This document shows positions 8,397-16,654 of a DNA stretch of 64,000 bases, in pieces. How positions within the stretch are numbered: position 1 is the stretch's first letter; each line of letters begins with the position of its first letter. This DNA comes from Ornithinimicrobium sufpigmenti (GTDB lineage Bacteria > Actinomycetota > Actinomycetes > Actinomycetales > Dermatophilaceae). The notes under the pieces are model-generated. The model made no database searches, was not told the DNA's origin, and was given only the letters and a program-made list of their open reading frames with translations. The stretch is from contig NZ_CP036403.1 of NCBI RefSeq assembly GCF_004322775.1, positions 3,658,001 through 3,722,000 of the forward strand, written 5' to 3'. The translations under genes were made by a program, and so were the position numbers.

Positions 8397-9442
8397 CGCT
8401 GCGTCCCTTCGTGCTCAGCGATGGCCGACTCGTACTGGCTGAGCACCTCGCTGCCGGGTAGTCCGATGTCGTCCAGGCTCTGCGCCCACCGCTGCGGCAC
8501 GGGTTCGGTCAGCTGCCCCCAGGCGCTGCCTGGTGAGAGGTCCACCTCGGTCATCGTCACGCCGTTGTCCTGCAGGAAGGTGCGGCCCTCCTCGTGCAGC
8601 GTGTTGAGGGCCTCGCACAGCGTCTGGTTGGCCTCGTCGGCCGCGGCCTGGACAGCTGACTGCTGCTCCGCGGTCAGCGCGTCCCAGGCCTCGTGCGACA
8701 TCACGTACGGGATGCCGACCGAGCCGAGGTTCAGACCATCGGTGCTGTAGGCCGACACCTCGTCCAGGCGGTAGGGCACGGTGCTGAGGAAGGGCATGAC
8801 GGTGCCGTCCACGGTGTTCCGGGACATCGCCTCGTAGGTGTCACCCGCCGGCATGCTGACCGCGGCCGCCCCCGTCGCGGCCATGGTGACGTCGAAGGCG
8901 CCGCCGGAGGACCGGATGATCAGGCCGGGCAGGTCCTCGGGCGTCGTCACCTGGCGACTGGCGGTGAGGATCTCGTAGTTGGGGATGATGGAGATCCACA
9001 GCGGCCGCATACCCATGGGCTCGTACTCCTCCTCGTAGAGGATCCCGCCCTCGGACAGCAGATCCATCATCGCGTTCGCGGCCACGCACGCGTCGGTGGT
9101 CATGTTGGGCAGGTCGGAGACGCTGGAGAGCGGGAACTGGTCCTCCAGGTAGGCGGCGCTGGCGGGGGCGATGGTCAGCACACCCGCACCGACGAGGGTG
9201 GCCAGATCCTGCGGGTTGCCCATCTGACCCGCCGGGAAGTAGTCCACCTGGAAGCCGGACTCCTGCGCGGCCTCGTTGAAGGTGGCGGTCCCGTACTTGC
9301 CGAAGGGGTGGGCCGGGGAGTAGCTGTCGCCGAGCCGGATGACCGGGTCCGAGGAGGAGTCGGATGCGCAGCCGGAGAACACGAGCGCCGCGAGCGCGGC
9401 GGCGGCAACGGCACTGTTGCGATGGTGGCCCATGGGCTTCAT
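8393..9442 (-). CDS. TRAP transporter substrate-binding lipoprotein (DctP type)
   Basis: 349 residues beginning with a lipoprotein signal ending in a VFSGC lipobox at about residue 25. The mature part has the DctP pattern: RLGDSYSPAHPFGKYG, later RSSGGAFDVTMAATGAAAVSMPAGDTYEAMSRNTVDGTVMP. It captures the substrate outside the membrane for the DctQM permease; such proteins usually bind organic acids. It is the first gene of the operon. A second ATG at codon 4 is also a possible start. Spacing to the divergent enoyl-CoA hydratase gene is 94 bp. Confidence 0.88.
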   Translation of the reverse strand: MKPMGHHRNSAVAAAALAALVFSGCASDSSSDPVIRLGDSYSPAHPFGKYGTATFNEAAQESGFQVDYFPAGQMGNPQDLATLVGAGVLTIAPASAAYLEDQFPLSSVSDLPNMTTDACVAANAMMDLLSEGGILYEEEYEPMGMRPLWISIIPNYEILTASRQVTTPEDLPGLIIRSSGGAFDVTMAATGAAAVSMPAGDTYEAMSRNTVDGTVMPFLSTVPYRLDEVSAYSTDGLNLGSVGIPYVMSHEAWDALTAEQQSAVQAAADEANQTLCEALNTLHEEGRTFLQDNGVTMTEVDLSPGSAWGQLTEPVPQRWAQSLDDIGLPGSEVLSQYESAIAEHEGTQR

Positions 9443-9494
9443 CTTCCGTTCGTAGTTACGGATGAGGATTCAAGATTATGAAAAACGTAGCGGT

Positions 9495-9507
9495 AGGGTC
9501 GGACCCT
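9495..9507. promoter_or_regulatory. Palindrome in divergent promoter region
   Basis: AGGGTC-G-GACCCT is a perfect 6+1+6 inverted repeat between the divergent dctP and enoyl-CoA hydratase genes, 30 bp before the hydratase ATG. It could be an operator for the IclR regulator of this operon; no experimental or family consensus supports that yet. Confidence 0.35.
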
Positions 9508-9536
9508 GTCAAGGAAGCGGCGATGGAAGGATCGAC

Positions 9537-10340
9537 ATGAGCGACACCCCCTTGCTGGTGGAGAGGGAGGGCCACGTCGAGACGTGGACCCTCAACCGAC
9601 CGGAGGAGCGCAACCCGATCTCCGACCAGCCGATGATCGAAGAGCTGGTCAGCGCGGTCGAGCGGGTGAACCGGGACAGGCACGTGCGGGCCGTGATCCT
9701 CACCGGGGCCGGGCCCGCGTTCTCGGCCGGCGGCAACGTCAAGAAGATGCGCGACCGTCAGGAGATCTTCTCCGGCCTGCCGCACCAGATGCGAGACGGT
9801 TACCGCTACGGCATCCAGCAGATCCCTCTGGCGTTCTACAACTGTGAGGTGCCGCTCGTCGCCGCGGTCAACGGCCCGGCCGTGGGAGCTGGCTGCGACC
9901 TGGCCACGTTGTGCGACCTCCGGGTGGCGGCCGACACCGCCTGGTTCGCGGAGTCCTTCGTCAAGCTCGGCATCATCCCCGGCGACGGCGGCGCCTGGCT
10001 CCTCCCGCACATCATCGGGCACGCCCGGGCGACCGAGATGGCACTCACCGGAGACCGGGTCAGCGCCGAGCAGGCTCTGGACTGGGGACTCGTCAACGCG
10101 GTCGTCCCCCCCGCGGACCTCATGGCCACCGCCCGGGAGTATGCCGAGCGGGTGGCCGTCAACCCCCCTCACGCGGTGCGCATGACGAAGAAGCTCCTGC
10201 GCGAGGCCAGGCACTCGCACCTGAGCACGATCCTGGAGATGTCCGCGGCCATGCAGCCGCTGGCGCACCATGCCCCTGACCACATGGAGGCCGTGGAGGC
10301 CTTCCTGGACCGGCGCGATCCTTCGTTCTCCGGTGACTGA
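9537..10340 (+). CDS. Enoyl-CoA hydratase/isomerase (crotonase) family protein
   Basis: 267 residues. The ATG at 9537 is preceded by GGAAGG at good distance, so the open upstream frame is not used. Crotonase signs: TLNRPEERNPIS, the first oxyanion-hole loop AFSAGGNVKKM, and NGPAVGAGCDLATLCDLRVA with the second, followed by KLGIIPGDGGAWLLPHIIG. It adds water to, or isomerises, an acyl-CoA double bond. It is divergent from the TRAP/CoA-transferase operon and probably shares its regulation, giving import, CoA activation and hydration in one unit. Confidence 0.85.
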   Translation: MSDTPLLVEREGHVETWTLNRPEERNPISDQPMIEELVSAVERVNRDRHVRAVILTGAGPAFSAGGNVKKMRDRQEIFSGLPHQMRDGYRYGIQQIPLAFYNCEVPLVAAVNGPAVGAGCDLATLCDLRVAADTAWFAESFVKLGIIPGDGGAWLLPHIIGHARATEMALTGDRVSAEQALDWGLVNAVVPPADLMATAREYAERVAVNPPHAVRMTKKLLREARHSHLSTILEMSAAMQPLAHHAPDHMEAVEAFLDRRDPSFSGD

Positions 10341-10345
10341 GCGCT

Positions 10346-10360
10346 GACCCGCCGCGGGTC
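10346..10360. terminator. Possible terminator stem after the hydratase gene
   Basis: GACCCGC-C-GCGGGTC forms a 7-bp GC-rich stem starting 5 bp after the enoyl-CoA hydratase stop. There is no T-run, so it is at best a weak or factor-helped terminator. Confidence 0.35.
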
Positions 10361-10426
10361 GCACGCGACGGCGATGGCGCAGTCCGATCGAGTTGACAGC
10401 CTCCGACAGCAGTCTGACGGTGAGGT

Positions 10427-11227
10427 ATGACCGATCCAAGCCTGGAGTTCATCGGGACGGCGACGACCATCCTCCGTCTCGGCCCGTTCACCCTGCTGAC
10501 CGACCCCAACTTCCTGCACAAGGGCCAGCGCGCCTACCTGGGCAAGGGCCTCTTCTCCAAGCGGCGCACCGAGCCCTCGCTCCAGCCCGAGCAGCTGCCG
10601 GACCTGGACGGGATCCTGTTGTCCCACCTGCACGGCGACCACTTCGACCGGGTGGCGAAGAAGAAGCTGGACCGCCGGCTGCCGATCTTCACCACCGGGC
10701 ACGCCCAGCGGCGACTGCACAAGTGGGGGTTCGAGCAGGCCACCGCGGTCCAGACCTGGACCTCTCAGACCCTGGAGCGCGACGACACCGGCCTGACCAT
10801 CACCGCCGTCCCCGGCACCCACGCGCCCAACCTCGTCAAGCCCCTCCTGCCGCCGGTCATGGGCAGCGTGCTGGAGCTCGACACCGGCTCCGGCCGCCCC
10901 TTCCGCCTCTACATCAGCGGCGACACCCTCTACCGGCCCTGGCTGCGCGAGATCACCGACCGCCTCGGCCACCTCGACGCGGCGGTCGTCCACCTGGGCG
11001 GCACCAAGATCCTGGGCAGCATCCTGGTCACCATGGACGACAACCAGGGCGCCGACCTCGTCCAGCTCCTGCAGCCGTCCCTCACCGTGCCGATCCACTA
11101 CGACGACTACACCGTCTTCCGGTCACCGCTCAGCGACTTCGAGAGGGAATGGCAGACACGGCAGATGCCTGGGCAGCTCCGTCTCGCCCATCGCGGCGAC
11201 ACCATCTCGCTCAAGGTCGACCTGTAG
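10427..11227 (+). CDS. Metallo-beta-lactamase-fold hydrolase (UlaG-like)
   Basis: 266 residues. The key motif LSHLHGDHFDR (about residues 65-75) supplies the HxHxDH zinc-binding set; further ligands are probably the His in VPGTHAPN, the Asp in YISGDTLYR and the C-terminal His in VPIHYDDY. The family includes UlaG-like lactonases and phosphodiesterases acting in the cytosol. The gene stands alone between a hydratase (same strand) and a convergent SDR, so context gives no substrate. Confidence 0.8.
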   Translation: MTDPSLEFIGTATTILRLGPFTLLTDPNFLHKGQRAYLGKGLFSKRRTEPSLQPEQLPDLDGILLSHLHGDHFDRVAKKKLDRRLPIFTTGHAQRRLHKWGFEQATAVQTWTSQTLERDDTGLTITAVPGTHAPNLVKPLLPPVMGSVLELDTGSGRPFRLYISGDTLYRPWLREITDRLGHLDAAVVHLGGTKILGSILVTMDDNQGADLVQLLQPSLTVPIHYDDYTVFRSPLSDFEREWQTRQMPGQLRLAHRGDTISLKVDL

Positions 11228-11267
11228 CCCATCGCGCAGCGGCGTTCTCCTCCGACGTACGGCGCCT

Positions 11268-11987
11268 TCACTGCTGGTGGGTATGGGCGACGTGCAGTTC
11301 TCGAACGCTGACGTGCGCCGGCAGTTCCGCGGCCCACCCGACGACGTCCGCGACGTCCTCGGGTTCGAGCACGTGCGCGCGTCTGGCCAGGTACTCACTG
11401 CGCAGTTGATCAGAGCTCGTCGAGTCCACCAGGTTGGTCCGGATCATCCCTGGCGCCACCTCCACCACGCGCACCCCCTGCGGGGCGGCTTCGAGCCGCA
11501 GCGCCGCACACAGCGAGTGGACTGCGGCCTTGCTCGCGCAGTAGGCCGCGTGATTCTCGAAGACCTGACGTGCCCCGAGCGAGGAGATCACCAGGATGGT
11601 CCCCCGCTGCCGCTGGTACATGGACGGCAGCACGAGTCTCGTCAAACCGACGACCGCGAGCAGGTTTACCTCTATGGTGGAGCGCCACTCGTCCAAGGGT
11701 TGATCAACGATGCCGCCCAGTGACATCACCCCCGCGTTGTGCACCAGCGTCTCCACCGGGCCGAAGCGCGCCGTAGCCGCCTCGAGGGCACTAGAGACCG
11801 CGTCTGTGTCCTTGATGTCCACGGCCGCGAGCTCCGCCCTCTCCAGACCAAGCGCGGCCATCGGTTCCTTGCGGCGCGACAGCAACAGGAGCGGATGTCC
11901 CGAAGCATGAAGGCGTGTGGCCACCGCCGCGCCCACCCCGGCGCTCGCGCCTGTGACGACGGCGAGGCCTCGGCTGCTTGCACTCAT
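11268..11987 (-). CDS. Short-chain dehydrogenase/reductase
   Basis: 239 residues from ATG 11987; the frame is open further upstream but would run into the VOC gene. The NAD(P) motif TGASAGVG lies at about residues 12-19, NAGVM after it, then the catalytic serine in VISSLGA and the YCASK pair. It is the last gene of the ABC-importer operon, after the VOC gene, so it probably oxidises or reduces an intermediate from the imported compound. Confidence 0.85.
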   Translation of the reverse strand: MSASSRGLAVVTGASAGVGAAVATRLHASGHPLLLLSRRKEPMAALGLERAELAAVDIKDTDAVSSALEAATARFGPVETLVHNAGVMSLGGIVDQPLDEWRSTIEVNLLAVVGLTRLVLPSMYQRQRGTILVISSLGARQVFENHAAYCASKAAVHSLCAALRLEAAPQGVRVVEVAPGMIRTNLVDSTSSDQLRSEYLARRAHVLEPEDVADVVGWAAELPAHVSVRELHVAHTHQQ

Positions 11988-11992
11988 GCTGC

Positions 11993-12523
11993 TCACTCCC
12001 ACTCCGTTGTCGGATCGACCGGTGAGTAGAGCCGGCGCGAGGTGTCCCTCTCGTAGGCCTTGCCGTGGGGGTAGCTGATCAACTCCAGGGGTTGACCCCA
12101 CGGCGTGAGGAAGAAGCAGAACTCCGCGTTGGTCCCGGTTTCCGGCCCGGGCAGCGGGAGCGAGCCGCCCAATACTTCTACGTCCTGGGCGCGTAGGTAG
12201 GCCACCGCCTTCGCCATGTCCTCGACATACAGCGCGATGTGTGCGCTTCCCCAGTCGCTGGTCTTCGGCATGCGCCGCACCTGATCAGGCGACTCGAACT
12301 GCAGCAGCTCCAGGTTGAGGTTGCGGGTACGCAGCATGCGAATCTGCACCGTGCGCGCCCGCGGGTGACGGTCGAAGTAGACCGTCTGGCTGTCACCGTC
12401 GAGGTCCTCGTAGGGCCCGTGGGCGTAGAAGTCCTCGAAGCCGAGCAGACCTGTGAAGAACTGCACCGCCTGCTCCATGTCGGGCACGGTTAACCCGATG
12501 TGATCGATTCCCCGGCTGATCAC
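11993..12523 (-). CDS. VOC family protein (glyoxalase/extradiol dioxygenase superfamily)
   Basis: 176 residues. Two beta-alpha-beta-beta-beta modules are visible, with possible metal ligands in GIDHIGLTVPD, in GSAHIALYVED and the glutamate in GQPLELISYP. The superfamily covers extradiol dioxygenases, isomerases and glyoxalases. It overlaps the ABC ATPase gene by 4 bases, so it belongs to that operon and probably acts on the imported compound or its product. Reaction not known. Confidence 0.8.
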   Translation of the reverse strand: MISRGIDHIGLTVPDMEQAVQFFTGLLGFEDFYAHGPYEDLDGDSQTVYFDRHPRARTVQIRMLRTRNLNLELLQFESPDQVRRMPKTSDWGSAHIALYVEDMAKAVAYLRAQDVEVLGGSLPLPGPETGTNAEFCFFLTPWGQPLELISYPHGKAYERDTSRRLYSPVDPTTEWE

Positions 12524-14076
12524 GAGCTCGCCCCGTCCGCACGATCCGTCGAGCCGGTGCCAGCGGAGTACGCCGCTGCGTGCACCTCGTCCAGGTGGTT
12601 GACACCACCCGGCACCTCGGCGACCAGGCTGCCGCGGCGCATCACCAGGACCCGATCAGCGCACTCCGCCACCTCCTCGGTGTCGGAAGAGACATACAGC
12701 ACCGCCAGGCCCTGGTCCACCAGGGTCCTGACCCGGTTCATCAGTGCGCGACGGGTGTTCGCATCCACCCCTTGGGTGGGGTCGTGAAGGACGAGGACCT
12801 TGGGTTGGTGCTCGAGCACCCTGGCGAAGATGACCTTCTGCTGGTTCCCGCCGCTGAGGGCCGCCATGGGCAGTTCCGGGTCGGCAGGGAGCACGTTGTA
12901 CTCGGCGCAGACCTCACGCGCCCAGGCCTTCTCACTGCCTTCCCGCAGCAGTCCGCCGCGAAGGTGCTGCCGCCGGCTGGTCGGAGAGAGGTTCTCCCGC
13001 ACCGTAGCGCTCAGCGCCATGCCCTTGCGCAGTCGGTCCGAGGGCAGGATCCCGAGACCGCTTCGCTGAGCTTCCCTGGCACCGCGCCCGGTGTAGGGCT
13101 GGGACTCCAGCCACACCTGACCGCCGGTATGAGGTGTCGCGCCGCACAGCAGGTAAGGCACGTCATCCTGTCCGGCTCCGGCGGCTCCGGTCAGGCCGAC
13201 GATCTCGCCCGCACGGACAGCGAAGGACATGTCGAAGGCTGCGCCACCCGTCAAGCCCTTAACGGTGAGAACCTCGCGCGCGGAGGCTGCCGCGCCGCCG
13301 TCATCGCGGCGCTCCAGCGCGGTCGGCTTGCGGCCGCCACCGATGATGGTGAGCAGTTTCTCCTCGGTGGTCCCCGCGACATCGACGGTGTCGACGACCT
13401 GGCCGCTCACCAGAACGGTCGCCCGGTCGGCCACCTGGGTGACCTCGGACATGTGGTGGGTCACGAGCAGTACGGCGCCGCCATGTGCTGTCACCGAGCG
13501 TGCTGCGGACAGAACCTTCTCAGCGTCGGGGCCGCGCAGCGCTGCCGTGGCCTCGTCGAGGATGAGCAGGTCCACCTCGTCCACCCCGCCAGTGGCCTTC
13601 AGGGCCCGGGCGATCGCCGTGATCGCCCGATCAGCCGGGGGAAGGTCAGCCACGATGTCGTCCAGGCCGATGTCGGCGCCGAGCTGTTCAAGGACCCTGG
13701 CCGTTGCAGCGCGCTCTTGTCCCCAGTCGATCATGCCGAGCCGGCGTCGGAAACTGCCCATGCCGCAGTTCTCCACGACGGTGGCGGGCAAGCACAGGCC
13801 AAGATCCTGGTGGACGATCCCGATGCGGGGATGGGCCTCCTGCCCAGACGCCGCGTCGACTCTCCCGGAGTCCGCCCGCTGGTAGCCGCTGATGATCTTT
13901 ACAAGCGTGGACTTGCCGGAACCGTTGTGGCCCAGTAGCGCATGCACCTCCCCTCTGCGCACCTCGAACGACACCTCACGCAGGGCGTGAGTCGCGCCGT
14001 AACGCTTGCTAACACCTCGGACCGCCAGAGTGGTCTGGCGGCCCCGCCCCACGGGGAGTGTGGTTGCTGTGCTCAC
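12520..14076 (-). CDS. Ribose-type ABC transporter ATP-binding protein (two ABC domains)
   Basis: 518 residues with two nucleotide-binding domains, as in RbsA/XylG. Domain 1 has an intact Walker A (GHNGSGKST, about residues 50-58) and Walker B (LLILDEATAAL). Domain 2 has a degenerate Walker A (TGAAGAGQDDV, where the usual lysine is missing), an LSGGNQQK signature and a VLVLHDPTQGVD Walker B. A weakened second Walker A is common in this family. It powers the permease encoded by 15353-16387; the binding protein lies between them. Confidence 0.88.
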   Translation of the reverse strand: MSTATTLPVGRGRQTTLAVRGVSKRYGATHALREVSFEVRRGEVHALLGHNGSGKSTLVKIISGYQRADSGRVDAASGQEAHPRIGIVHQDLGLCLPATVVENCGMGSFRRRLGMIDWGQERAATARVLEQLGADIGLDDIVADLPPADRAITAIARALKATGGVDEVDLLILDEATAALRGPDAEKVLSAARSVTAHGGAVLLVTHHMSEVTQVADRATVLVSGQVVDTVDVAGTTEEKLLTIIGGGRKPTALERRDDGGAAASAREVLTVKGLTGGAAFDMSFAVRAGEIVGLTGAAGAGQDDVPYLLCGATPHTGGQVWLESQPYTGRGAREAQRSGLGILPSDRLRKGMALSATVRENLSPTSRRQHLRGGLLREGSEKAWAREVCAEYNVLPADPELPMAALSGGNQQKVIFARVLEHQPKVLVLHDPTQGVDANTRRALMNRVRTLVDQGLAVLYVSSDTEEVAECADRVLVMRRGSLVAEVPGGVNHLDEVHAAAYSAGTGSTDRADGASS

Positions 14077-14095
14077 GACCGGTTCCTCCCGCTCA

Positions 14096-15310
14096 TCACT
14101 TCACACCCCACAGTTCGAGGTAGCCCTCGCGGTACCCGGTGCCGAAGTTGGCCTCGTTCGCGACCTCCTGGCTCGCTGTGCTCCCCGCCTCCAGGTCGGC
14201 GGTGGTGAGGTAGCGCGTCGGCAGGACGGGGTGTGCGGGCTCCATACCGAGCATTCCTCGCATGGCCTGGTCCACGGCCGCCCACGCGGCCCAGTCGTTG
14301 TTCTGAGCGATGTTCGCCACCGCGATGTCGCCTTCCAGCACGAGATCGAGGGCGGGGGCGGTGCCGTTGAACGAGGCCATCTGAACATCCCGGACGCCCG
14401 ACTGCCGGATGCCGCTGGAGGCGAATATCGTCATCGCGTCGTAGATGGGCAGCACGAAGTTGACGTCCGGATCGCTCCTGACGGCCGATCCCGCCTGACC
14501 CTGCAGCTCGGTGGACCAGTTCACCAGCTCGGTGTCCGTCGTGGTGTATTCACACGCTTCGCACTGATCGAGCACTTCCGTGATGCCACCGACGATCGCG
14601 GGAGCGACCGTCAGCTCGGAGGTGTTCATGATGATCACATTGGCCTCTCCCTCCGTCTCGACGATGGCTGTCGCCCCCAGGAGCCGGCCGACGTGCTCGC
14701 TGTCCGGCGCGACGTTGGCGAACATCTGGGGATCGGACCCCTGCCCGTCAACATCGGGCACCGGCGGGCTGTTGATCACGTCCACCATCGGAATGCCGGC
14801 GTCCTTCGCCTCGCCGATCTGACCGGAGATCAGGTCGACGACGAGGCCCACGCTCAGGATGGCGTCGACCTCGTTGTTGATGGCCTGGCTGAGTCCCTGG
14901 TTGACCATGCTCGGGTTGCCTTCGCCGTCGAAGGTGGTGGTCTGCAGGCCTATCTGCTCGGCGACCTCCTGGACGCTCGCGGTGACCTCAGCGATAGCCG
15001 GGACGTTCATGTCGATCGCGACGACGGCAATCGTCGCGCCCTCGAGCTCGCTCGCGTCCAAGGCCGGCCCTGGGTCGGTGAACTCCGGCTGGCTCGAGGA
15101 CTCATCGATCAACGCCTGCATGTCGGCGACCAGCTCGGAGTGATCACCTGATCCCGCGGCCTCCTGGGGCGCAGCCTCTTGGGTGCAGGAGGCAATCAGC
15201 AGGCTGGTGATCGACACCGCTGCCGCCAACGACACTGCGCGCCGCCGGGGACCGCCTCCACTGTTCAGAGCGGGGTCTGGCACTGCTGGGGTAGGGAATG
15301 TGCGGTTCAT
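14096..15310 (-). CDS. Sugar-type ABC transporter substrate-binding lipoprotein
   Basis: 404 residues. A lipoprotein signal ends in LLIASC (Cys at about 42), followed by an acidic linker and a periplasmic-binding-protein type 1 fold: IAVVAIDMNVPAIAEVTASVQEVAEQIG, then NNEVDAILSVGLVVDLISGQIGEAKDAGIPMVDV, and a hinge region near the C-terminus. This family binds sugars, polyols or related small molecules such as autoinducer-2. It sits between the permease and ATPase genes of the same importer. Confidence 0.87.
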   Translation of the reverse strand: MNRTFPTPAVPDPALNSGGGPRRRAVSLAAAVSITSLLIASCTQEAAPQEAAGSGDHSELVADMQALIDESSSQPEFTDPGPALDASELEGATIAVVAIDMNVPAIAEVTASVQEVAEQIGLQTTTFDGEGNPSMVNQGLSQAINNEVDAILSVGLVVDLISGQIGEAKDAGIPMVDVINSPPVPDVDGQGSDPQMFANVAPDSEHVGRLLGATAIVETEGEANVIIMNTSELTVAPAIVGGITEVLDQCEACEYTTTDTELVNWSTELQGQAGSAVRSDPDVNFVLPIYDAMTIFASSGIRQSGVRDVQMASFNGTAPALDLVLEGDIAVANIAQNNDWAAWAAVDQAMRGMLGMEPAHPVLPTRYLTTADLEAGSTASQEVANEANFGTGYREGYLELWGVK

Positions 15311-15352
15311 GGTCAGGTCTCCAGATGATGTGGTGTGGGGGGCAAGCAGGAG

Positions 15353-16387
15353 TCAGCGACGCTTGGCGAAGATCGTCGAGAAGGTGACAGCGAGGATGAG
15401 CACGGAGCCGTTGAACACGCTCGTCACCCAGTTAGAGAAGCCGAGGAGCTGGAAGCCGACCGTCCCGATAGCCAAGAGGTAGACGGCGAAGACGGTGCCC
15501 CAGACGTTGAACCGACCCGGGGTGAAGGCGGTCGCGCCGAGGAAGCCCGCGGCGTAGGCCGGTAGCAGGTACGGGCTGGCGATCCCCGGGCTAGCCGCAC
15601 CGACCTGCCCGAGCATCATCACGCCGGCAAGGGCCGCCAACAGGCTCGAGGTGACGAGCGCGCCGACCCGCAGGCTCGGGACCTTGATGCCAGCGAGCGC
15701 CGCGGCCGTAGGAGCCTGGCCGACGAAGTAGGTGTTCCGCCCGACGGGCGTCTTCTGCAGCACGATCCACCCGATGACAGCGATCGCCAGCATGATGAAG
15801 AAGGCCGCATCGACCCCCAGGACGCGTGTGCGGAAGACGCTCGTGAGGGAGTCCGGCACGCCACCGATCGTGGTGGAGCCAGCCACCCCCAGAGCCGCCC
15901 CCGTCACCAGGGTGCCCATGCCGAGGGTGACGATGAAGGAGTGGATGCCCACCTTCACCACAAAGAACGCAGAGGTGAGGCCGATGGCCAGCGCACTCAC
16001 GAGGACGACGGCCAGTGCCACGAGGACGGGCCATTCGTGGACCGTGGTGAGGTAGGCCATCACCGCGGCCGACATGCCCATCACCGACGCCGCGGACAGG
16101 TCGAACTCTCCGACGAGCAGGACCACTGTCACACCGAGGGCGAGGACTGCGAGCGGCGCTTGGATGCCAAGCATCGAGGTGAAGTTTGCCGCGGTGAGGA
16201 ACACGTCCGGCCGCAGCGCAGAGAAGATGCCGATCAGCACGACCATCGCGGCCAGGAGGGCGTAGCGGTCGACCACGGAACGACCAAGACGCTGCAGAAC
16301 ATTCCGCGAGCGCTGGACGGCTAAGGGCCGGGGGCGCACCTCGTCTCGTTCTGCTGGTTCTGCCTGTACGGCGGTCTCCGTCGTCAT
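15353..16387 (-). CDS. Ribose-type ABC transporter permease
   Basis: 344 residues. I chose ATG 16387 because AAGGAGG precedes it by 6 bases; an ATG 13 codons upstream lacks such a site. About ten hydrophobic segments follow a basic N-terminus, with the family stretch VLALGVTVVLLVGEFDLSAASVMGMSAAVMAYL and a later GNTYFVG-like segment (RNTYFVGQAPTAAALAGI). It is the first gene of the leftward operon permease, binding protein, ATPase, VOC, SDR. Confidence 0.88.
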   Translation of the reverse strand: MTTETAVQAEPAERDEVRPRPLAVQRSRNVLQRLGRSVVDRYALLAAMVVLIGIFSALRPDVFLTAANFTSMLGIQAPLAVLALGVTVVLLVGEFDLSAASVMGMSAAVMAYLTTVHEWPVLVALAVVLVSALAIGLTSAFFVVKVGIHSFIVTLGMGTLVTGAALGVAGSTTIGGVPDSLTSVFRTRVLGVDAAFFIMLAIAVIGWIVLQKTPVGRNTYFVGQAPTAAALAGIKVPSLRVGALVTSSLLAALAGVMMLGQVGAASPGIASPYLLPAYAAGFLGATAFTPGRFNVWGTVFAVYLLAIGTVGFQLLGFSNWVTSVFNGSVLILAVTFSTIFAKRR

Positions 16388-16432
16388 GACGGCCTCCTTG
16401 GATGAGCTTCGTTGCTTCCGTGGCATCGCGTG

Positions 16433-16480
16433 GATGCTCGCTATGTGAACACCCTGTTGACTATGTGGATACGATGCTCG
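16433..16480. promoter_or_regulatory. Paired direct repeats in the divergent ABC/Gfo promoter
   Basis: GATGCTCG occurs at 16433-16440 and 16473-16480, and CTATGTG at 16441-16447 and 16461-16467; the two CTATGTG copies are 20 bp, two helical turns, apart. A TTGACT lies between them. They stand between the divergent permease and Gfo/Idh genes and could bind the IclR regulator encoded at 17647. The rest of this 267-bp gap shows nothing else I can name. Confidence 0.4.
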
Positions 16481-16654
16481 AATTCTTGGCTTCCGTCAAG
16501 AGCTTCGCCACATCCTTCTTGCCACCGCATGCTGCGGGGGTGATCAGCAGCGTGGAGCCATCGCACCCTCGACACTTATTCATAGAGCGGCTACGGTGTT
16601 CGCAAAGAGGATGCGACGATGCCTTCCTCTATACGGCGATGGGATGTGTGACGT

